Below are positions 8,967 through 16,596 of a stretch of DNA of 64,000 nucleotides, in pieces (the first letter of the stretch is position 1; every line of letters starts with the position of its first letter). The stretch comes from an uncultured Caryophanales bacterium (GTDB lineage Bacteria; Bacillota_I; Bacilli_A; RFN20; CAG-826): contig CABQKC010000007.1 in NCBI GenBank assembly GCA_902464635.1, positions 12,730-76,729 on the forward strand, read 5' to 3'. A model generated the notes under the pieces. It saw nothing but the letters and a program-made list of their open reading frames with translations, was not told the origin of the DNA and did not search any database. The position numbers and the translations under genes are program-made.

Positions 8967-9102
8967 ATTCTTTTTCTCTCCTTTCTTAACTCTTTCAAGT
9001 TACCGATAAAACATTAACGATTTAAAAAACAATTGTAAATAGTTTAAGTATATTTTTACCGATATATCGTTACTGAAACCGCTTTCAAGGTATTTACATA
9101 AT
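8967..9102 (-). promoter_or_regulatory. rex operon promoter with cre site and TACCGATATATCGTTA palindrome
   Basis: Reading the minus strand, a -35 TTGAAA (9088-9083) is followed after 16 bases by a -10 TATATC (9066-9061). The -35 lies within a cre-type site, TGAAACCGCTTTCA on the plus strand (9074-9087), which fits the CcpA consensus. The -10 lies within TACCGATATATCGTTA (9057-9072), a 16-bp palindrome with one mismatched pair. A second TTACCGATA is at 9000-9008. The layout suggests dual control by carbon source (CcpA) and by a second regulator, plausibly Rex. Confidence 0.6.
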
Positions 9103-9123
9103 AAAAAACGGCTATAAAGCCAT
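9103..9123 (-). terminator. Terminator of the ZIP transporter gene
   Basis: On the minus strand GGCT-TTAT-AGCC followed by a run of six T. The stem includes the last codons and the stop of the ZIP gene, so it is short but well placed. Confidence 0.5.
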
Positions 9124-9912
9124 TTCTAGAACCATCATAATTGCAAAGCCGATCATAAACGACCAAAGCCCATAATGGACATAGTTTCCTTTTCTTGCTT
9201 CAGGCAGCAATTCATCGATTGTTACATAAATCATTGCCCCTGCCGCAATAGCAAGTAAATATGGAAGAGTTACGCCTAGATAAGAAGAAATAAATACGGT
9301 CAATAAGCCAAAAATAGGTTCGACTATACCTGAAGCTGCACCTAATAGGAAGGCTTTTGGCTTAGATACTCCTTCTTCTAATAAAGGTATAGAAACAGCC
9401 GCTCCTTCTGGGAAATTTTGGATTGCTATACCTATAGCTAAGGCTAAAGCAGCCCCGATATGGCTAGCATCATTAGGATTAGCTAATGCCAGCCCACAAG
9501 CTAGACCAATTGAAATTCCTTCAGGGATATTATGGATAGTAACGGCAAAAAAGAATTTGGCATTCCTAGATAAACTAGATCTCGGTCCTTCTTCTTCATT
9601 TGAACTTAAGTGCAAATGAGGGATGAGCTTATCCATTAGATAAAGGATAAGGCCACCCAATATAAATCCCGTTACAGTAGGGATGAAACTTAAATAAGAA
9701 GGCAAGTAACTACTTTTGTTAGCTTCTTCCATTGAAGGTAAAAGAAGACCAAAGATAGAAGAAGAAATCATAATTCCAGAGGCTAATCCGATTATTATGT
9801 TGCCAACCTTATCGGAAAATTTCTTCCTGAAAAAGAAGACCAAAGCCGAACCAAGTGTAGTTGCGGCGAATATTATTGTTAATGAGAAAATTGAAGTTCC
9901 TAAAGCATCCAT
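9112..9912 (-). CDS. ZIP-family divalent metal transporter (ZupT-like)
   Basis: A 266-residue integral membrane protein with about eight hydrophobic segments. The ZIP metal-site motifs are clear: HNIPEG (127-132) in TM4 and QNFPEG (165-170) in TM5. A His-containing loop (PHLHLSSNEEE, ~99-108) separates the two halves. ZIP proteins move Zn2+, Fe2+ or Mn2+ into the cytoplasm; ZupT-like members are broad. The gene is alone, with a terminator after it, and is convergent with nothing. Metal specificity cannot be read from the sequence; an iron or zinc role would fit the Fe-S- and Zn-rich neighbourhood. Confidence 0.93.
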   Translation of the reverse strand: MDALGTSIFSLTIIFAATTLGSALVFFFRKKFSDKVGNIIIGLASGIMISSSIFGLLLPSMEEANKSSYLPSYLSFIPTVTGFILGGLILYLMDKLIPHLHLSSNEEEGPRSSLSRNAKFFFAVTIHNIPEGISIGLACGLALANPNDASHIGAALALAIGIAIQNFPEGAAVSIPLLEEGVSKPKAFLLGAASGIVEPIFGLLTVFISSYLGVTLPYLLAIAAGAMIYVTIDELLPEARKGNYVHYGLWSFMIGFAIMMVLEMAL

Positions 9913-9959
9913 GTTAATAAGGATACTACAAAATATATTATCTGATTAATTTAAATTAA

Positions 9960-11072
9960 CTATTTAACTAAATCGGCGATTATTTTATCCATCTCAGCCT
10001 TTTTCTTTTTCATATCCATGAATAAGGCGAGTTGGTCTTTGGCCCTTACTAAATTATGGTCTTCGTATTCAATCCTAAAATAATTATCCCCATCTAGATA
10101 ATCGCTTAAGAAACGTAAGCCGCATTCATAAGTCATGATCATTGCTCCATATGGGAGGTAACTTATTTCATCTTTAGTTAAAGAGGAACCGCATTTAGAG
10201 AGGAATCCTTCTGCAAAAGACTTAAAATATTCTAGATTTAAGCCAACTTTAGATAAATCTTTTTCATCTTCGCCAGCATAATTGGCCCCGAATCTAATCG
10301 CATCGCCGAAATCATTCATCGCATATCCAGGCATGACTGTATCTAAGTCGATGACACATATTGCGTGTTTGCCATCCCCATCGAATAAGACATTATTTAA
10401 TTTAGTGTCATTATGGGTAACTCTTAATGGATATTTGGTTTTATCTAATTTAAAGAAAATCTCGGCATATTCTTTATTGTCTAGATATCCTTTTATTGCT
10501 TCTTTACAGCTAGAAGCACGATTCATCTTATCCTTATTTAATATAGATAAGAAGGTTTCCATCCTTTTATGGGTATTATGGAAATCAGGAATTGTTTCAA
10601 ATAAGGTGGAAGAAGGATAATCTGCTAAATCATTTTGGAAAGAACCAAAGGCAATTCCTGCTTGCTTGAATATTTCTTTATTATCAATCGAGCAATAGCA
10701 GACACTAGGATCGATAAATACATAGCCGCGATAGAAATTATGGCTATCATCGACATAATAAGGTTTTTCGTCCAAAGTATGGATTAATTCTAGGCATTCC
10801 CTTTTTGGATCCCCTCCCCTAGAAAGGACTTTCTTGCGGAGGAATTTGGTGACATTTTCGATGTTGGCCATTAATTCTTTAGCATTTGGGAAGACATCGA
10901 TATTGATACGTTGAAGGATGTATCTAGTTTCTTTGCCATCATTTTCCTTGAATGTTAAAAAATATGTTTCGTTAATATGGCCGATTGTATTTAATTCGTA
11001 ATGGATTAATTCCCCTTTAAAATCAAATTTCGAAATTGCATCTAACAATTTTTCTTTGCTTATTTGTTTCAT
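9960..11072 (-). CDS. Aminoglycoside-phosphotransferase-fold kinase, N-acetylhexosamine 1-kinase (NahK)-like
   Basis: A 370-residue cytoplasmic protein of the APH/choline-kinase fold. The catalytic loop HNDTKLNNVLFD and the metal-binding segment CVIDLDTVMPGY, followed by NDFGDAIRFGAN, match the branch that contains bifidobacterial NahK, which phosphorylates GlcNAc/GalNAc at C1. An N-terminal GHINETYF stretch contributes to the nucleotide-binding lobe. Its own promoter region (about 11073-11199) separates it from the next gene upstream. A hexosamine 1-kinase would suit a host-glycan forager that also has a GH3 hexosaminidase-like enzyme, but the substrate is inferred from family resemblance only; many relatives are annotated just as phosphotransferases. 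Confidence 0.75.
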   Translation of the reverse strand: MKQISKEKLLDAISKFDFKGELIHYELNTIGHINETYFLTFKENDGKETRYILQRINIDVFPNAKELMANIENVTKFLRKKVLSRGGDPKRECLELIHTLDEKPYYVDDSHNFYRGYVFIDPSVCYCSIDNKEIFKQAGIAFGSFQNDLADYPSSTLFETIPDFHNTHKRMETFLSILNKDKMNRASSCKEAIKGYLDNKEYAEIFFKLDKTKYPLRVTHNDTKLNNVLFDGDGKHAICVIDLDTVMPGYAMNDFGDAIRFGANYAGEDEKDLSKVGLNLEYFKSFAEGFLSKCGSSLTKDEISYLPYGAMIMTYECGLRFLSDYLDGDNYFRIEYEDHNLVRAKDQLALFMDMKKKKAEMDKIIADLVK

Positions 11073-11199
11073 GAAATTACCTTCCTAGGAGTAACAATTG
11101 CAATTATGATACAAGAAACGCCTTTTAACAAACAAAAAACGAATTTAGAACTAATTTAGTCAATTAATCAATATTTTAGTCAAAAAATAGTTATTGAGT

Positions 11200-11724
11200 C
11201 TACTTGGAAATAGTTGCCGTCTTGTTATAGATAGAAACCATGTCATCCAAGAAAGAGACTGATTCCTTAGATAATATATTAATAGGTATATATAGCATCT
11301 TTCCTTTTTCTAATGTCAACGCGTATACCCTTTTTAGCCTAGCAATGTTATTTAGGTTACCATTGGATTCAAATTCATCTGAATAAATCCTATAGGAATA
11401 ATAAGGAAAAGAATCGGATTCATTCTTAGTTAGATTAATATTAATATTCCCTTTTAGATATTTGTTATATTCCTTGAATAATCCAACAAATGGGGATGTT
11501 AACATTATTAAAATGCCTAAAAATATCAGAATTAATCCTAGTATTGGGATAATAGGACTTTGGGCAAGCGTCGTAGCTTTATCCCTTAGAAATAGATATA
11601 AGCCTATTGCCAATAAGACTAGTCCAATTGAAAAAGAAAATATAACTGAATTAGACTTGACGCTTAATTTATCTTTTACCTTGCCTTTATAATTCGAGGG
11701 AAATGAAATATTAATTTGGTCCAT
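11200..11724 (-). CDS. Hypothetical two-TM membrane protein
   Basis: I do not recognise this protein. From the ATG at 11724 it is 174 residues: a short polar N-terminus, two adjacent hydrophobic helices (FSFSIGLVLLAIGLYLF and IIPILGLILIFLGILIML) and a ~80-residue polar C-terminal domain that probably lies in the cytoplasm. An upstream TTG at 11751 keeps the frame, but the ATG is preferred because the extra residues add nothing recognisable; neither has a strong ribosome binding site. It stands alone between the kinase gene and the tRNA pair. The layout resembles small PH-like or DUF membrane proteins, without a firm match. Confidence 0.7.
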   Translation of the reverse strand: MDQINISFPSNYKGKVKDKLSVKSNSVIFSFSIGLVLLAIGLYLFLRDKATTLAQSPIIPILGLILIFLGILIMLTSPFVGLFKEYNKYLKGNININLTKNESDSFPYYSYRIYSDEFESNGNLNNIARLKRVYALTLEKGKMLYIPINILSKESVSFLDDMVSIYNKTATISK

Positions 11725-11836
11725 GATTATATTATTTTGAGCCAAAACCAATCGTAAGAAAACTATTTTTTAGCCAAATATAACCAATAGGTAAGATTTT
11801 TCATTATTTTTTTCTTCCCTAAAGTCTAGATTAAGA

Positions 11837-11842
11837 TATAAT
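11837..11842 (+). promoter_or_regulatory. -10 box of the tRNA-Ile/tRNA-Ser unit
   Basis: A perfect TATAAT lies 33 bases before the tRNA-Ile gene; no good -35 hexamer is visible. Confidence 0.5.
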
Positions 11843-11874
11843 ATGACAGCCCACAGCAAATTAGGCATTAAAGC

Positions 11875-11951
11875 GGTCCATTAGCTCAATTGGTTAGAGC
11901 GTGCGACTTATAATCGCAAGGTTCGGTGTTCAAGCCACCGATGGACCACCA
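11875..11951 (+). tRNA. tRNA-Ile (anticodon UAU), CCA encoded
   Basis: The cloverleaf is complete: acceptor GGTCCAT/ATGGACC, anticodon stem TGCGA/TCGCA with loop CTTATAA (anticodon TAT), discriminator A and genomic CCA. It decodes AUA codons directly. Most bacteria use a lysidine-modified CAU tRNA for AUA, so a UAU isoacceptor is unusual. It is one base upstream of tRNA-Ser. Confidence 0.92.
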
Positions 11952-11952
11952 C

Positions 11953-12043
11953 GGAGAAGTACCCAAGCGGCTGAAGGGGTTGGTCTTGAAAACCGATAGT
12001 GGGGTCACTCCCAGCTGGGGTTCGAATCCCCACTTCTCCGCCA
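11953..12043 (+). tRNA. tRNA-Ser (anticodon UGA), CCA encoded
   Basis: Class II tRNA with long variable arm. Acceptor GGAGAAG/CTTCTCC, anticodon loop CTTGAAA (anticodon TGA), discriminator G and genomic CCA. Confidence 0.95.
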
Positions 12044-12055
12044 GTTTGAACTTCC

Positions 12056-12083
12056 GACACGCATAAAAGCGTGTCTTTTATTT
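12056..12083 (+). terminator. Terminator of the tRNA-Ile/tRNA-Ser unit
   Basis: Stem GACACGC/GCGTGTC with a 6-base loop followed by TTTTATTT. A second weaker hairpin (ACGGAT/ATCCGT) lies at 12135-12157. Confidence 0.85.
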
Positions 12084-12216
12084 AGTGAAATTTAGTGAAA
12101 AAATAGTGAAAATTATGATCGTCTATTTTAATAAACGGATGACATAAAAGTATCCGTGCTTTCTTTATCTATAATCATATTTAAATTACCTAAAAGAAAT
12201 TTCTGGAGGCAATTAG

Positions 12217-12438
12217 GTGGCTATAACATTAGTTAAAATAAATAAAGAAGATGCAAAACTTTTTAAAAGATATTGCACCTCCCATGGAACTTCTTTATCA
12301 AAAGCATTCAAACATGCACTTCTAGAAAAAATCGAAGATAAATTCGATTCTAAAGAATTTAGCAAACAAATTGAGAGTTTTAATAAGAACCCGAAAACAT
12401 ATTCACTTGATGAATTAAGGAATGCAAATAATTTATAA
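12217..12438 (+). CDS. Ribbon-helix-helix (RelB/ParD-type) antitoxin-like protein, no toxin partner
   Basis: A 73-residue protein with a GTG start, supported by TGGAGG seven bases upstream. The N-terminal ~45 residues (MAITLVKINKEDAKLFKRYC, then HGTSLSKAFKHALLEKIED) fit the strand-helix-helix of MetJ/Arc antitoxins such as RelB or the DUF6290 group; the tail would be the toxin-binding segment. A terminator follows within 10 bases, and no RelE- or ParE-like toxin is found on either side. It is therefore an orphan antitoxin or a small DNA-binding protein, possibly left from a mobile insertion beside the tRNA pair. Confidence 0.78.
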   Translation: MAITLVKINKEDAKLFKRYCTSHGTSLSKAFKHALLEKIEDKFDSKEFSKQIESFNKNPKTYSLDELRNANNL

Positions 12439-12446
12439 ACAGAATA

Positions 12447-12472
12447 AAGAACTATATGTTCTTATTTTTTTT
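12447..12472 (+). terminator. Terminator of the orphan antitoxin gene
   Basis: Stem AAGAAC/GTTCTT with loop TATAT, then A and eight T. Confidence 0.8.
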
Positions 12473-12522
12473 AAATATACATCTAAATACTATAGAAACT
12501 AAATTATATCAATCTTACCGAT

Positions 12523-12549
12523 ATAAAAAGGGTAGCAATAACGCTACCC
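12523..12549 (-). terminator. Terminator of the uronate operon
   Basis: On the minus strand GGGTAGC/GCTACCC with a 6-base loop is followed by TTTTTATAT, 19 bases after the kdgK stop. A TTACCGATA element (12515-12523) abuts the T-run. Confidence 0.85.
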
Positions 12550-12567
12550 AATAAATGTAATCTTGAT

Positions 12568-13590
12568 TTATCTTTGGACTCTGCCACTTCCCCCGCTAGA
12601 GATAAGTTTCTTTACCTCATCGACGCTGACCATGTTGTAATCGCCTTCGATCGAATGCTTCAAACAACTTGCAGCAGTTGCAAATTCTATCGCATCTTTT
12701 GAACTATAGTCATTGACTAAGGCATATATTAATCCAGCCGAGAAGCTATCCCCACCGCCGACTCTATCGACGATATGGACATTATATTCTTTGGAGAAAT
12801 AATAATCTTCTCCATCAAATAGCATGCTGGCCCACTTATTATCAAAGGCACTTATTGATGTCCTTAAGGTAATGGCAACTTTCTTGAATCCAAATGTTTC
12901 CTTTAATTGCCTTGCGACATCTTTATAACCTTCCTTATTTAGTTTGCCGGAATTGACATCTGTTTCAGAACTCTTGATCCCAAATACATCACTTGCATCT
13001 TCTTCATTTCCAATGCAGACATCGACATATTTAGCAATCTCTGACATGGTGATTTTAGCTTGCTCTTTACTCCAAAGCTTATTCCTATAATTAAGGTCGC
13101 AAGAAACTATAACACCTCTTTTTTTAGCCTCTTTACATGCCGTAATCGATATTTTGGCCATGTTTTCATTTAAGGCTGGAGTGATTCCAGAGATATGGAA
13201 CCATTTGGCATCTTTAAATATCGCGTCCCAATCATAATCGCTTTCCTTAGAGAAATAGAAGGCAGAATATTTACGGTCATAAATGACTTTCGATGGTCTT
13301 TGGGAAGCACCTTTTTCTAGGTAATATATGCCCATTCTATTCTCGTTATCCCTAACGATATAATCGGTATGGACGCCATATCTTCTTAAGGAATTAAGTC
13401 CAGATTGGCCAATTTCATTAGTTGGCAATTTAGAGACAAAATAAGCATCAACGCCAAAATTAGAAAGGCTTACTGCTACATTAGCCTCCCCTCCTCCAAA
13501 TGTTGCTTCATAATCTGAAGATTGGACGAAACGAAGATAATCAAAAGGCTGAAGCCTTAACATTAATTCACCAAATGTAACTATTTTCAT
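12568..13590 (-). CDS. kdgK: 2-keto-3-deoxygluconate kinase (PfkB family)
   Basis: A 340-residue PfkB/ribokinase-family sugar kinase. N-terminal substrate motif GGGEANVAVSLSNFG and C-terminal signature DRVGGGDSFSAGL with the catalytic Asp are intact. It phosphorylates 2-keto-3-deoxygluconate, the product of mannonate dehydratase, to KDPG. Assignment to KDG rather than another sugar rests on position: it follows the KDPG aldolase gene by two bases at the end of a run with UxaC and UxuA. It is the last gene of the 14-gene operon. Confidence 0.9.
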   Translation of the reverse strand: MKIVTFGELMLRLQPFDYLRFVQSSDYEATFGGGEANVAVSLSNFGVDAYFVSKLPTNEIGQSGLNSLRRYGVHTDYIVRDNENRMGIYYLEKGASQRPSKVIYDRKYSAFYFSKESDYDWDAIFKDAKWFHISGITPALNENMAKISITACKEAKKRGVIVSCDLNYRNKLWSKEQAKITMSEIAKYVDVCIGNEEDASDVFGIKSSETDVNSGKLNKEGYKDVARQLKETFGFKKVAITLRTSISAFDNKWASMLFDGEDYYFSKEYNVHIVDRVGGGDSFSAGLIYALVNDYSSKDAIEFATAASCLKHSIEGDYNMVSVDEVKKLISSGGSGRVQR

Positions 13591-13592
13591 TT

Positions 13593-14204
13593 TTATAATC
13601 CTCTAACCTTGTTGACGGCTTCTTTGGTTTTGGAAGTCATTTCTTCTTTGTTGCCTTTCATCATAAAGCTACCACCACAGGCGATAATCTTATTAAAAGA
13701 TAGATAATCGTTGATATTATCTAGGTTTATCCCTCCAGTAGGCATGACCTTAATAGAAGGGAAAGCACTGCAGATAGCTTTGATTGTAGCTAATCCCCCA
13801 TAATTAGAAGCTGGGAAGAATTTAACAACATTGATTCCTAGATCTAAGGCTTCCATGATTTCAGTTGGAGTAACTGTTCCTGGAAGATAAGGGATATTGT
13901 TTTCTTTGCAAATAAGGGCAACATCCTTACTTAAGCCAGGCGAAACAATGAATTTTGCCCCTGCTTTTATGGCATCTTTGCATTGAGCTGCATTTATTAC
14001 AGTTCCTGCACCCAAAATTACTTCTGGGTATTTTTTAGAAATTATTTCGATTGCTTCTTTGGCAACTGGAGTCCTAAAGCAAACTTCTGCAATAGGAAGT
14101 CCCCCATCAATTAAAGCCTCTATTTTGTCACTTACTTCGTCTAAGGAATTAAGCACAACGACTGGAACGATTTTTAATTCGCTAATTTTGCTATAGATAT
14201 CCAT
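13593..14204 (-). CDS. eda: KDPG/KHG aldolase
   Basis: A 203-residue class I aldolase, full length for the family. The general-base Glu lies in AEVCFRTP, GAGTVINAAQ carries the phosphate-site loop, and the Schiff-base Lys is in NVVKFFPAS. It splits KDPG into pyruvate and glyceraldehyde-3-phosphate, the last step of the uronate pathway. It sits one base from uxaC and two bases from kdgK, so it is co-translated with them. Confidence 0.95.
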   Translation of the reverse strand: MDIYSKISELKIVPVVVLNSLDEVSDKIEALIDGGLPIAEVCFRTPVAKEAIEIISKKYPEVILGAGTVINAAQCKDAIKAGAKFIVSPGLSKDVALICKENNIPYLPGTVTPTEIMEALDLGINVVKFFPASNYGGLATIKAICSAFPSIKVMPTGGINLDNINDYLSFNKIIACGGSFMMKGNKEEMTSKTKEAVNKVRGL

Positions 14205-14205
14205 T

Positions 14206-15534
14206 TTATTCTCCTAAAGCCTTCTTGATATTATTATAGGAAATATCTTCGACTAATTTTAATCCTGCCTCCAAGGAATATTCACCTTTTTCTATTTTTT
14301 CTCCAACGAAATTGCACAATATCCTTCTAAAGAAGTCGAAACGTGAATAGCTAGAGAAGCTTCTAGAATCGGTTAACATCCCAAAATTAGTACCTAGTAT
14401 TGCATATTCTGATATTACATCGAGGTTATATTTGATCCCGCCGACCGTGTCATTAAACCACCAGGCTGGACCAATTAAGACATTCCTAAATGCCCCAGAA
14501 ATGCAGCTAATTGCCTTTATTGAATTTGGATTAAGGGTATATAAGACAATTGTAGGCCTAGATTTGTCTTCTATTGAATCTAGTAATTTGATTAGATTAT
14601 CGATATCAATTTCCTTACTCATGACATCAAATCCATGGTCAGGTCCAAGGAGTTTAAATTCAGGGGTATTGATATTTCTAGTAACTGCAAAATGGAGTTG
14701 GACAATCAAATCCTTCTTCTTATATTCTTTCAAGAGGAACCTAAATAGATATCCGGTGAAATATGATTTGCTAGTTTCGTCTAGGTTATCTAGATTTAAG
14801 AAAGCCTTGCTAGCTTCTTCTTTAGAATATATTCCTTCTGGGAAATCCTTAAATCCGTGGTCAGTAATCTTGCATCCTTTTGATTTAAAGTAATCAATTC
14901 TAGTGATAAGAGCTTTTTCTAGATCATCTAAAGTAGCAATCTTAAATCCTACTGCTTCTTCGATTTTAGAAATATAGTCCCTATTTAGGTTTAATAATTT
15001 ATCTCCCCTAAATGTCGGGGTGACTTTAATGCCATCATAAGTACCATGGTCAGCTAGATTATCGACTGGATCATCAGTAGTCGCGATAAACTTAACATTG
15101 AATTTCTTTAACAATTTTCTGACAGATAAATCCTTAAGTTTTTCATTAGCCTGTTCATATATAGTCTCGGCATTATCCTTATTAATTTCTAGATTGATTC
15201 CAAATACCTGCTTTAATTCTAGATGTGACCAAAAATAAAGTGGATTATTGAAACATTTTGGAAGAATCTCGCAATATTTAAGGAACTTCTCCTTATAAGA
15301 AGCATCCCCAGTTATATATTTTTCATCAACTCCTGCTAACCGCATGGCCCTCCATTTATAATGGTCGCCAGCAAGCCACAATTCCCCGATATCGCTAAAA
15401 GAGGAATCGTTTTTAATCATTGCCTGGTTAAGATGGCAATGATAATCGATGATAGGCAAGTCTTTTACATGTTCATAAAGGGTCTTTGCCGAATTTGATT
15501 CTAATAAAATGTCATCCCCGAAAAACGTTTTCAT
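14206..15534 (-). CDS. uxaC: Glucuronate isomerase
   Basis: A 442-residue TIM-barrel metal-dependent isomerase of the amidohydrolase superfamily, close to the usual ~465. The N-terminal metal motif IIDYHCHLN and the KWRAMRLAGV segment are typical of UxaC. It converts D-glucuronate to D-fructuronate (and galacturonate to tagaturonate). No UxaA/UxaB (altronate branch) is in the operon, so glucuronate is the likelier substrate. Its start overlaps the uxuA stop by four bases. Confidence 0.95.
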   Translation of the reverse strand: MKTFFGDDILLESNSAKTLYEHVKDLPIIDYHCHLNQAMIKNDSSFSDIGELWLAGDHYKWRAMRLAGVDEKYITGDASYKEKFLKYCEILPKCFNNPLYFWSHLELKQVFGINLEINKDNAETIYEQANEKLKDLSVRKLLKKFNVKFIATTDDPVDNLADHGTYDGIKVTPTFRGDKLLNLNRDYISKIEEAVGFKIATLDDLEKALITRIDYFKSKGCKITDHGFKDFPEGIYSKEEASKAFLNLDNLDETSKSYFTGYLFRFLLKEYKKKDLIVQLHFAVTRNINTPEFKLLGPDHGFDVMSKEIDIDNLIKLLDSIEDKSRPTIVLYTLNPNSIKAISCISGAFRNVLIGPAWWFNDTVGGIKYNLDVISEYAILGTNFGMLTDSRSFSSYSRFDFFRRILCNFVGEKIEKGEYSLEAGLKLVEDISYNNIKKALGE

Positions 15535-16583
15535 TTTGTTTCCTTCTTTACCTTGCTAATACCTTCAAATAGGCCGTTTATATAGGCGCATCCTAAAGCA
15601 CGGTCATATAATCCATATCCAGGTTTGCCGTCTTCACCGAATATATTCCTTCCATGGTCAGGTCTAACATAGCCATCGAATCCATTATCAATAAGGGCTT
15701 CGACAATCTTAGCCATATCAAGGCTTCCATCATTGCTAAAATGGCCTACTTCGCAGAAAGAATCATGGTCATCGGTCCATTTTACATTCCTTAGATGGGC
15801 AAAATGGACTCTTCCTTGCTTACTATATTTAGCAGCCATATGGACTAAATCATTATTTCTACCAGCCCCGAATGAGCCAGTGCATAAAGTCAAGCCGTTA
15901 TTCGTGCTTGGTACAGCAGCAAACATCTTATCAAGGTCTTCTTCATTAGAAATGATCCTAGGGAGTCCGAATACATCCCATGGCGGATCATCTGGATGGA
16001 TAGCCATCTTGACGTTAAGTTCATCACAAACCGGGATAACCTTATTTAGGAAATAGACAAGGTTTTCAAATAATTGCTCATGGCTAATTGATTTGTATTC
16101 GTTTAATAAACTTTGTAATTCATCATGGCTATAGCTTTCATCCCATCCTGGAAGATGGAGATTATTTGGATCAATCTTCTTGAAATCTTCATAAGAATAA
16201 GACAAAGAAGTCGAGCCATCGCTATTTTTATGATGCATCTCGGTACGTAGCCAGTCGAATACAGGCATGAAGTTATAACAGATGCATTTGACGCCATATT
16301 TAGCAACGCGTCTAATGTTTTCGATATAATTTGCTATATATTTATCTCTAGTTGGCTTGCCCATTTTGATATCTTCATGGACTGGAATCGATTCGATTAC
16401 TTCCATTTCTAGGCCACTAGAAGCAGCTAATTCTTTTAATGATTTAATCGATTCTTCTTTCCAGACTTCGCCGACTCTAACATCATAAGCAGCCGTAACA
16501 ACCCCACTTAGATTTGGGATTTGCCTTAAATAAGCTAGAGGGATGTTATCTTTAGGACCATACCATCTAAATGTCAATTTCAT
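15531..16583 (-). CDS. uxuA: Mannonate dehydratase
   Basis: 350 residues, full length. Hallmarks are MKLTFRWYGPKDNIPL at the start, the metal-site IHPDDPPWDVFGLPRI and the closing HFAHLRNV and RPDHGRN motifs. It dehydrates D-mannonate to 2-keto-3-deoxygluconate. It overlaps uxaC (ATGA) and follows the OYE-like reductase by 13 bases. With the SDR reductase, UxaC, KdgK and Eda it completes the glucuronate route. Confidence 0.96.
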   Translation of the reverse strand: MKLTFRWYGPKDNIPLAYLRQIPNLSGVVTAAYDVRVGEVWKEESIKSLKELAASSGLEMEVIESIPVHEDIKMGKPTRDKYIANYIENIRRVAKYGVKCICYNFMPVFDWLRTEMHHKNSDGSTSLSYSYEDFKKIDPNNLHLPGWDESYSHDELQSLLNEYKSISHEQLFENLVYFLNKVIPVCDELNVKMAIHPDDPPWDVFGLPRIISNEEDLDKMFAAVPSTNNGLTLCTGSFGAGRNNDLVHMAAKYSKQGRVHFAHLRNVKWTDDHDSFCEVGHFSNDGSLDMAKIVEALIDNGFDGYVRPDHGRNIFGEDGKPGYGLYDRALGCAYINGLFEGISKVKKETK

Positions 16584-16596
16584 CTATCTTACTCCC

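Noticed and set aside
12056..12216. Integrated element attachment site after tRNA-Ser
   Set aside because: The tRNA 3' end is followed by a normal terminator, and I found no integrase or repeated tRNA end in the window.
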